Of a stretch of 50,751 nucleotides of DNA, positions 1-10,500 are shown piece by piece. The translations under genes and the position numbers were made by a program. The notes below the pieces were generated by a model. That model saw nothing but the letters and a program-made list of their open reading frames with translations. It was not told the DNA's origin and made no database searches. The number at the start of each line of letters is the position of its first letter. Position 1 is the stretch's first letter. Where the stretch lies: positions 1 to 50,751 of the IMG/VR virus record IMGVR_UViG_3300021962_000156; one strand, written 5' to 3'. The stretch is from a virus.

Positions 1-12
1 TTGTCCAGCCAT
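1..12 (-). CDS. 5' end of a second RCC1-type gene, cut by the window edge
   Basis: The stop codon of the RCC1-type gene overlaps an ATG (TAATG), and the four codons left before the edge read M-A-G-Q. The complete RCC1-type gene next door also starts M-A-G-Q, with the same DNA for these codons (atggctggacaa). This suggests a tandem paralogue translationally coupled to the first. Only four codons are visible, so the identity rests on this match and on the operon layout. Confidence 0.5.
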
Positions 13-1568
13 TAGAAGCTACCTCCGTCATATACTGCACCATTAAACAAACTTACAATAGTGCCATCAGACTTTTTAACATAACCTTTTTTGTCTGCTA
101 TATTTACAGCCAACTCTCCTATATTCAACTGCCCAGATGCAGGCACTTTTCCAGATACTTCGGATCTTTTAGGTATTATTGGTAAAGTTAGACTTACTGT
201 AAAAGAACTGCTATCTACAAGTGTTAAGCCAGAACTGGTAAATCTAAGGGTTACATTCCCACTTCCTGTCAAAATCAAATCAGTAAATGTCGCAACTCCA
301 GCAACTGCCGCTACTGTAGTTGTTCCAGATAATGTTGCCGTTCCAGATTGAACTGCTACTGTTACACTATTTGTGGCTATTCTAACCAAACTTCCAGCAG
401 AGTCGTTAATGTTAATTTTGGGTTGAACTAATAGTTGATTTGAATTATATCCTACAACTGGCTGGGTGTTGACACCTAGTTGGTTGGAATCATTTTCGTA
501 AATGGCTATGAAAGCACCAGTGCCAGTTGTTTGTACAGACCATCTTGTGCCAAACGCAACTGTTTGCACTGGGGAGCTACGGTGAGTTGTAGTATTATCT
601 CCAAGTCCCCCATATTGATTGTTGCCCCAACACCAAAGAGTTCCATCGCTCTTTGTTGCTGTTGTATGTGTTGCATATGATACGCTTGTCCATGTGTTTG
701 CCGATCCGTACACCTGAACAGGAGAGCTACGGTGAATCGTAGTATTATCTCCTAGCTGACCTTGTGTATTGGTTCCCCAACCCCATAATGTACCGTCTTT
801 TTTCAAGCCAAACTGACAGTCTGCCAATATCCAATCTGTACCAAAAGCAATCGTTTGGACCGGAGAACTACGATTTACAGTTGTATTGTCTCCAAGACTA
901 CCATCAGTATTTAAGCCCCAACACCATAAAGTTCCGTCTTTTTTAAGAGCAGCAGTAATACTACCTACACATCTTACAGTTGCCCAGTTATTGCCGCCAG
1001 CCACAGTTTGTACTGGAGAAGATCTATGAATCACAGTATTATTTCCCAGTTGCCCAGAAGTATTATCGCCCCACATCCATAGTGTTCCGTCTGTTTTAAT
1101 TGCCGCAGCGTAGTTGGAACCACAACTAACATATTTCCAATTATTTCCACGACATATAGTTTGTATTGGAGAGCTTTTGTATGTTATGCTGTTATCTCCA
1201 AGCTGTCCACGATTATTTCTTCCCCAAATCCACAAAGTCCCATCTGTTTTTATTGCAGCGCTTGATTGGTATCCACAAGAAACCTGTGACCAGTTGTTAC
1301 CTCCTGTAATCGTTTGTACAGGAGAGCTTTTGTTGCCACTACTATACCCATTTCCTAATCCTCCATTAGTTGCTGTGCCCCATATCCATAGCGTTCCATC
1401 TGTTTTAATTCCTGCTCTGATTTGACCTAGCAAAAATAAACCGGCAGATACGCTGACCCAGTCATTACCGCCTGCTATAGTTTGCACTGGAGAACTTTTG
1501 CTGGTTGCTGTATTATCTCCAGATGCTCCTTGAGTGCCTAGTCCGCATAACCACAATTGTCCAGCCAT
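12..1568 (-). CDS. RCC1-repeat (beta-propeller) tail/fibre protein
   Basis: Residues 1 to about 355 are seven or more copies of a roughly 50-residue repeat with the core K-x-DGTLW-x-WG-x-N, a GQLGDNT-like turn and SSPVQT, which is the RCC1 (regulator of chromosome condensation) propeller repeat. Residues about 380-465 look like a bacterial Ig-like domain (TATLSGTTTVAAVAGVATF). The last 50 residues contain GELAVNIADKKGYVKKSDG, a module common in phage fibre proteins. The protein ends DGGSF, close to the DGGTF end of the giant fibre upstream. ATG follows the upstream stop by two bases, so it is probably co-translated. A role as a virion adhesin or receptor-binding propeller is inferred from position and architecture; no enzyme motif is seen. 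Confidence 0.8.
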   Translation of the reverse strand: MAGQLWLCGLGTQGASGDNTATSKSSPVQTIAGGNDWVSVSAGLFLLGQIRAGIKTDGTLWIWGTATNGGLGNGYSSGNKSSPVQTITGGNNWSQVSCGYQSSAAIKTDGTLWIWGRNNRGQLGDNSITYKSSPIQTICRGNNWKYVSCGSNYAAAIKTDGTLWMWGDNTSGQLGNNTVIHRSSPVQTVAGGNNWATVRCVGSITAALKKDGTLWCWGLNTDGSLGDNTTVNRSSPVQTIAFGTDWILADCQFGLKKDGTLWGWGTNTQGQLGDNTTIHRSSPVQVYGSANTWTSVSYATHTTATKSDGTLWCWGNNQYGGLGDNTTTHRSSPVQTVAFGTRWSVQTTGTGAFIAIYENDSNQLGVNTQPVVGYNSNQLLVQPKININDSAGSLVRIATNSVTVAVQSGTATLSGTTTVAAVAGVATFTDLILTGSGNVTLRFTSSGLTLVDSSSFTVSLTLPIIPKRSEVSGKVPASGQLNIGELAVNIADKKGYVKKSDGTIVSLFNGAVYDGGSF

Positions 1569-1570
1569 GA

Positions 1571-4500
1571 TTAAAAGGTTCCCCCATCTGGAATGATGGC
1601 ACCAGATGCAAAATGGAATGTCCAGATTTGTCCAGATGCTATACTTCCAGAAACAACCGCATTGTCTCCAATATGTCCACTTCTGACCGCACCAGACGCA
1701 AGGTTAAACCATGCAACTACTCCACTAGCAATCTTGCCAGACACAACCGCATTATCTGCTATGTCTGCTGTTATAATAGCGCCAGAAGCTATTAAATCAG
1801 CTGTAATACTGCCTGAAGCTATGTGGAATGTGCCAATTTGACCAGATGCAATGCTTCCAGAAACTACAGATGCATTTCCTAAGTCTCCAGATGTCACTAT
1901 GCCAGATGCAAGTAATCCCCAGAATTCGCCAGATGCATTGACTCTTGCATAAACTGTATTTGCACTGTCCTGCCATTCAGTTAGATTTGCTGTCTGAGAT
2001 GTAAATCCTCTAATAATTGTGCCAATTCTAGAAGCGCTTCCAGTTTCAACATGCAAGGCACCGGATGGAGTTGTTGTTCTTACACCAACATTCCCACCTG
2101 TAAATAAAGCAGCACCACCAGAGCCGTTACCAAATGTTGCAGTTGATGTGCCATCTGACACATACAAGGCAATTTTGCCAGAGCTTGCAGTAACAGTGCT
2201 GGCATCAATGTAAGCACCATAATAGTAATGTCCAACTGTTACAGAAGCAGCATTTACTAGAAGTCCGTATGCATAACTTGTTACGTTGCCTGCTATTTTG
2301 AATTGTGCGGCAATAGCAGGTCTTGCACCACCTGTGTTAGATGCCTCTGCGTATATGCCCCAGTTACCATTACCAGCAAAATTTGTCGCAGTGGAATAAA
2401 TTCCATAAAAAGTAGCGTTGGCACCACCAGTCCCAGCAACATATAAACCATATCCATCCTGTCCGCCATTGTGTGGATTGATTCTAATTCCATAATGTGT
2501 TGGAGATGCGCTTCCATTTACATCTGCAAAGTCAACAAGTATGCCACCTATAGTGCCTAGTAACCCGCCCGTGCCAGATGTTATTGTTGCGCCATGATTT
2601 ACTCTTACAGCATAAGTTGTTAAATTACTTGATCCTCTATTTGAATTGGTAATGAAAGTATTGCCATATGTTACAAAACCAGATGTTGCACCGCCGCTGT
2701 AAAGACCTAAAGTTGCAGTATTTGTTTGTAATGATTCAGCTGGATAAAGATTGCTATTAGTAACAGTTATTTTAGAAGTAGGATTTGTAACATCTCCAAT
2801 ACCTAAAGTACCACCAGATCTGGGGTTGAATATTAATCCGCTTGAAGTAAAAGTTCCAGCTGATCCTGACAAGCTGGCGGCTAAATCAATGTAATAAACA
2901 CCACTTGCTGTAACTGGGAATCGATTTGTATTAGTAACATATGTCCCAGAACTAATGTGAAATGATCCAATACTTCCAGAAGCGATAGATCCACTTACAA
3001 CGGCATTATTTCCAATGTGACCAGAAAGTACAGCACCACTACTCAAAGCAAAATTGTTAACAGTGCCAGATGCAATATTGCCAGATACTACCTGTCCACT
3101 ACCAAGTGCTGCGGTACTTATTACACCAGAAGCTAAGTGGAATATTCCTATTTGACCACTAGCAACAGATCCAGATACAACTGCTCCATCCCCAATATGA
3201 CCACTTCTTACAGCACCAGAAGCATGAGCAGACCATCCAATAGAACCGCTGGCAATACTTCCAGATACAACAGCAGCGTCTCCGATATGTCCGCTTCTTA
3301 CAGCCCCTGAAGCATGGTTGAACCAAGCAATTATGCCAGAAGAAACTTTTCCACTAACAATAACATTGTCAGAAAGGTCTTCGCTCACAATTGTGCCAGA
3401 AGCAATTAGATTGGTTGTAATGCTTCCTGAACTAATATGGAATGTTCCAATGCTGCCAGAAGCAATTGATCCGCTTACAACAGCGTTATTACCAATATGA
3501 CCAGAATTAACAGCACCGCTGCTTAAGGCAAATTGACTTACAGAACCAGATGCAATATTACCGGATGTTACTTGTCCACTACCTAATGTTGCAGTGCTGA
3601 TTGTCCCAGATGCCAAGTGAACAAATCCAACTTGTCCAGAACCAATCATTCCACTTACAACACCGGCAGTTGCGATTCCTATCGTCAAGCTGCCAGATGG
3701 ATAGTAAGGACCGCCAGCCAAACCACTAGCTGTATTCAAAGCAGCAGCAGCCCAAGAACCACCTAGCGCTGTGCTGCTACCAGCTATTGTAACTGTTGAA
3801 TTTACTAGGTTGTTATTCGCCACAGTATTGGCAGCAATGTGAACACCACCAATAACACCAGAGCTTATCTTTCCAGAAGTCACTGCTCCGTCAGCAATAT
3901 CAGAATTAATGACTGCGCCAGAAGCAATGTGTTCTGCTGTAATGCTGCCAGATGCTATTGCAAACTGCCCAACACTTCCACTAGCAATAGATCCGGAAAC
4001 AACGGCATTATTTCCAATATGTCCTGAATTAACTGCACCGCTACTCAGTGCAAATTGTCCTACACTGCCAGAAGCTATGTTTCCAGATGTTACTTGTCCG
4101 CTTCCCAGAGTAGCTGTGCTTATAACGCCTGAAGCAAAATGATTTATACCTATTTGTCCAGAAGCTATTGCGCCTGAAAGCACAGAGCCTGAAGCCATCA
4201 TCTGTGCAACAACACCGCCAGAAGCAATTCCTATGGTCAAAGCACCAGAAACATAATAGGTTCCAGCCAGCAGACCACTTGCTGTAGTTAAAGCTTGCGG
4301 GGTCCAAGAATTGCCTAAAGTAACATTAAGCCCTGCAATATTAATTGAAGAATTTGCTAGGTTGGCATTTTGTACTGTAGCGGCGGCAAGCTTGCTACCC
4401 GTAATTGTTCCTGAGGCTATGTTTAAGCCTAAAACTCCTCCAGAAGAAATGTGTGAAGATCCTATACTACCTGAAGCAATCGCTCCACTGGTGACACTGC

Positions 4501-7500
4501 CAGAAGCCATCATCTGTGCAACGACACCACCGGAAGCTATGCCTATTACTGCACTTCCCGAAGGATAATAAGTCACTGAAGACAAACCACTAGCTGCTGT
4601 GAGTGCAGCAGCAGTCCAAGATCCACCTAAAGCCGTTGAACTTCCGGCTATTGTTATTGTGCTATTTGCAAGTTTGTCGTTTGCAACAGTACCACTTGCA
4701 ATGTTAATGTTATTGACAGCACCAATAGCAAGGTCACCACTTCCAACACTTCCGCTTATTATTAAACCTTCTACTAATCCACTTGCGAGATGCGCTGCTC
4801 CAATTTGACCAGAACCAATGGCTCCTGAAAGTACAGAAGAATTTGCTAGCATCTGGGAAACTACACCACCAGAAGCAATTCCTATTGTCAAACTACCAGA
4901 TGGATAATAAGTACCGGCTAGCAAACCAGAAGATGTTGTAAGTGCAGCAGCAGCCCAACTTGCTCCAAGAGCAGTACTGCTACCGGCAATGGTAATCGTT
5001 GAATTGACAAGATTTGCATTAGCCACAGTATTTGCAGCTATGTGAACGCCACCAATTACACCAGAACTTATCTTGCCAGATGTGACTGCGCCGTCTGCAA
5101 TATCTGCATTAATTACTGCGCCAGAGGCAATATGTTCTGCCGTGATACTGCCAGAAGCAATAGCGAATTGTCCTACACTTCCAGAAGCAATGCTTCCAGA
5201 TACAACTGCTGCATTTCCTATATGTCCAGAATTAACTGCGCCACTACTAAGTGCAAATTTTCCAACACTTCCAGAGGCTATATTTCCAGATGTTACCTGT
5301 CCACTTCCAAGAGTAGCTGTGCTAATTACTCCAGAAGCAAGATGGAATAAGCCTATTTGTCCACTAGCAATACTTCCAGACAAAATAGATCCACTAGCCA
5401 TCAATTGAGCAACTATGCCACCTGAGGCTATGCCGATAGTTATACTGCCGGATGGGTAGTAGGTTCCAGCCAACAAACCACTTGATGTAGTGAGAGCTTG
5501 TGCCGCCCAGCTTGCGCCCAATGCTGTAGAACTACCAGCTATTGTGATTGTAGAGTTTATTAGATTCGCATTTGCAATAGTATTCGCAGCAATTTTATTT
5601 CCGGTAACCTGACCAGAAGCAATATTGTTTGTATTTACTGCGTTGTCACCTATCGTGCCACTTACTACTACTCCGCTTGTAAGGACTGCTGTGCCAAGAT
5701 TAGTACTGGCATAATTTCCACCAGTTGTAATGTCTATGTAGAAGCCTCTAGCAAGACCACCTTGCTCGAAAAATCTTAGTTTATTTTGATAAACATCGAT
5801 TGTAACGCCAGCACCAGATAAAGTTGTATTGGTTACTGGTTTTGCAAGTAAAATTTCACCGCCTTCGTCTCCTACCGAATTGGTAACACTTACTTGAGGA
5901 ACAGACAAAATGCTGCCGTCCCAAGTTAAAGACGAAGTTGCCGCTAAAAGATTATTATTATTAAATTGAATCTGACCCGATGAGCCAGCAGCTACCGCAT
6001 TAGCTAATACGCCGCTAGCCAAATGAGAAACTGAAATTTGACCAGAACCAATATCTCCACTCTGAACAGCACCATCAGCAATTAACTGACTTGTAATTCC
6101 TCCAGAAGCAATGCCTATGGTCAGACTGCCTGAAGGATAATAAGTACCTGCCAACAAGCCAGAAGAGGTAGTAAGGGCTTGTGCTGCCCATGAACCACCA
6201 AGGGCTGTAGAACTACCAGCTATTTGTATTGTAGAATTTGCTAATTTGTCATTTGCAATAGTACCGGAAATTATATTGATATTACTTACGGAAAATTGAC
6301 CTATTTTCCCGCTTGTGACGCTGCCAGACGCTAGGTGGTTTTGACCAATCTGACCGGAAGCAATACTTCCAGATACAACTATGCCGGATGACAACAGACC
6401 AAAAAACTCACCAGAAGCATTGATTCTTGCATAAGTATTGCCAGCACTATCTTGCCACTCTTGCAAGTTTGCTGTTTGGGCAGTATATCCTTTAACAATT
6501 AATCCCTTTAGAGAAGCAGATCCAATTTCTACTTGTAATTTTCCGCTTGGAGTATTGGTGTTAATGCCAACATTGCCATTATCGAATATTGAACTATTTC
6601 CAATTCCGTTTGTGCTGACAAATTTGGAAACATAATTTACAGTGCCACTTAAGTTGTTTGGACTAACTGCTGTTCCAGATGCCAAGTGATCAGCGCCGAT
6701 CTGTCCAGAAGCTATACTTCCAGAAACTACAGCTGCGTTCCCAATTTGTCCAGAGATCACAGTTCCTGAAGACAAATTGAACCAAGCGATTTGGCCGGAA
6801 GCTATGTTGCCGGATACAACAATATTTGCAGCGAGATATCCTGTAAAAACACCACTGTTGTTAACAGAGGCAACAGTTGTTCCAGATGCATTAATCCATT
6901 CTTGCACAGTCGCCGCACCAGACAAAGTTGTTTTGACAAACAATCTATTGGTATTCACTGCGCCAAAAGTAGTGGAAATTCCAACAAGACCACTACTGTT
7001 TACAAAGAAAATTGGATTGCCAGAGATATTGCCGACTTCCAAAATCAACCCTTGAGATGAATCGCTAACTGTAAAGAGTTCTCCATTCACACCCGTAACA
7101 GACAATGCGTTGGAACCGCTGGCTGTTGAAACGACACTTAAAGTCTGTCCATCAAATGTAAGATTCGCTTCAGCATTACCTAGATTTGTCCCTGAAGCAA
7201 GACTAGTTATAATCCTATTATCTGAAGGATTAGTTACGGCAAACAATACTCCAGAAGCTACATGATTAGCTCCGATTTGACCAGAAGCTATGCTGCCACT
7301 AACAACTGCATTGTTTCCAATATGACCTGAAAGAACAGCACCAGAAGCCAAATTTACGGAAGATATGGAACCGCTAGCCACCTTGCCAGAAACTACGGCA
7401 TTGTCAGCGATATCTACGGATATAATTGCACCTGAAGCAATTAAATTCGCTGTAATACTGCCAGAGGCAATATGAAATGTACTTATTTGCCCCGAAGCTA

Positions 7501-10500
7501 TGCTTCCACTAACAACTGCATTGTTTCCAATATGACCTGAAAGAACCGCACCGCTGCTCAATGCAAAGTTGTTAACAGTGCCAGATGCTATTGTGCCTGA
7601 AACTACCTGTCCACTGCCTAAGACTGCTGTGCTAATTACACCAGAAGCCAAGTGATAAAAACCTATTTGCCCTGAGGCTACACTTCCAGAAACTACTGCA
7701 CCATAGTCTATGCTACCACTTCTAATTGCTCCACTACTTATATGTGCCCAGCCAATTTGTCCGCTTGCGATGCTTCCAGAAACCACTGCTGCATTGCCTA
7801 TTTGACCGGAATTGACTGCACCACTTGATAAATTGAAAGAAGCTATAATCCCTGAAGCAACCTTGCCGCTTACAATAAGGAAGTCAGATAAATCTTCAGA
7901 AACTATGGTTCCTGAAGCTATGTGCTCGGTTGTTATTACACCCGAAGCTATTGCAAATCTACTTACAGCCCCGCTTGCTATGCTTCCTGAAACTACAGCA
8001 TCGTTTCCTATTTTACCAGAGGTTACAGCGCCAGAACTTATGTGAAATTGTCCAACACTACCAGAAGCTATGTTTCCAGATGTTACTTGTCCTGAACCTA
8101 GTGTTGCTGTGCTTATAGTTCCAGAAGCAAGATGTACAAAACCTATTTGTCCAGAACCTATGTTGCCCGAAACAACTGCATTTGCCTCTATGTGTCCGCT
8201 TCTTACTGTACCACTACTTAGGTTGAACCAAGCTACGATGCCACTTGCTAATTTGCCAGAAATTACAGCATTATCTGCAATTTTTTCAGAACCGATAGAG
8301 CCAGACGCAATTAAATTTGCAGCAATAGCGCCTGAGGCAATTGCAAATGTCCCTACTTGACCTGAAGCAAGAGAGCCAGAAACAACGGCGGCATTACCAA
8401 TATGACCAGAAAGGACCGCTCCGCTACTTAAGGCAAAGTTGTTAACACTTCCTGAAGCTATGACACCAGATGTTACTTGTCCACTACCCAATACTGCTGT
8501 GCTAATTACGCCAGATGCTAAGTGATTGATGCCAATCTGACCAGAGGCTATTTTGCCTGATGTAATAGCACCGCTGCCGACATTATTGTTGAGTACTGAA
8601 GCATCGGCTAGATGTGTAGAACCTATTGCTCCAGATACTATAGTTCCAGAAAAAACGGAACCATTAGTTATATGACCACTTCTAACAGCCCCGGAGGCAA
8701 GGTTAATCCATGCTACTATTCCAGATGTAAGTTTCCCGCTTACAATCGTGGCATCAGCTAATTTTTCACTGTTGATTGACCCAGATTGTATTTGATATCC
8801 AGCAATACTACCTGAAGCAATATGATACTGACTAACTTGACCACTGGCTATGCTGCCAGATACAACTGCGTTATTGCCGATGAATCCAGAGGTCACACTT
8901 CCAGATTTCAACATGGCTGAATCAAGAACGCCACTTGCCAAGTGATTTACAGAAATTTGTCCTGAACCAATATTTCCAGATAAAACAAAACTATTTTTCC
9001 AAACACCAGAATCGTAATAAAGTATTTGATTATTTGTGGCACTTGTAATATTGACATCAGATAAACTGTTTAAACTCAAGGATATTGTGCCACCGCCAGC
9101 ACCAGCTGTGTTCCTGAATGTACCACCTTGAATGAAAGTGGCATCAGCAGTGGTATTTAAAGCTGTTGCTCCTCCTCTGATTATGATGTATCCCAAAAAT
9201 ACGGCAGAACTAGCCGTCATGGTATCTTCGTCAAAATCCTCAACAACTATGTTCTGGGCAGCAGTACCACTGTCATCATATAAAACTCTTCCATAGTAAA
9301 TGTAAACATTGTTTGTATCTTTTGGAATATAAAAAACTCTTTGTATAGTCCATTTATCACTTGGCACGGTTCCCGGAGTGCCATCGCCATCATCATATTT
9401 TGTTGGATCAACAGACGAAACCGCCGTGTCAAATGTGAATGTGCCTGCAACAGAAGACCTATATGCATAAGTAATCGTGGCAGCCGATTTTGAAGACTCT
9501 GAAGTGACGCTTGTATTATTGACATCATTTTCATAATTACTACCAAGCGCAAAAGCAGAACCTGAATTTCTGTCTAAATTTAAATTCGCTCCATTAGCCG
9601 ATATGTCTAGGCCATCAAGTTTCAAAGGTCCAAAACTTAGAACAAATGTTTCTACTTGACCCAATCCGTCATAACTGGTTAGTGGTCTTGGACCAACATC
9701 CGTGATGTTGGTATGGTCTGCATGAACAACAAACCCCATGATAATATGGTTGCTAACTTCATCTGGAGTAAATTGCGTATGTTGTTGAACAAGAGTGCCA
9801 CCAGACGCTATAGCAACATATGTTACATGACTTCCACTGAAAAGAGGTGTTTGATTGTTAAAAGCACTCCAGCTAACATTAGTTACCTCTGGAATCCCAC
9901 TTGCATTCCAAGCTACAACAAGCTGCCCCTGACCAGCTGATATGTTGTATGTTAGATTACCCGAATTTAAGGTAATTAAGCCGCCACTAGTAAGACCAGT
10001 TTTTAGTTGCTGTTTGTAACGATCAGAACTGATTCCACCAAGTCCTAAAGCATTGTTTATAGTTGCGCCAGAACTGAAATGATTTGTTCCGATTGACCCA
10101 GAAGCTATGTTGCCACTTTGTACAGAACCAACACCTAGATTAAATGTTGTTACTGCACCCGATGCCAAATTGCCAGAAGCAACAGCATACGGGCTAAGAT
10201 TGCTAGAAACTATTGTGCCAGAAGCTATGTTTGCGGAATTAATTGATTCAGAACCAACCTGACCGCTTATTACTGCACCGCTGCTCAAGGCATATTGATG
10301 TACGCTGCCAGAAGAGATACTGCCAGAAACCACGGCTCTGTTGCCGATGTGTCCAGACAACACAGCCCCACTACTGAGGGTAAAATTGTTTACTGTGCCA
10401 GAGGCTATATTTCCAGATGCAACTTGTCCACTTCCCAAAATTGCTGTGCTAATAGTGCCAGATGCAAGATGCACAAAACCTATTTGTCCAGATGATATGT

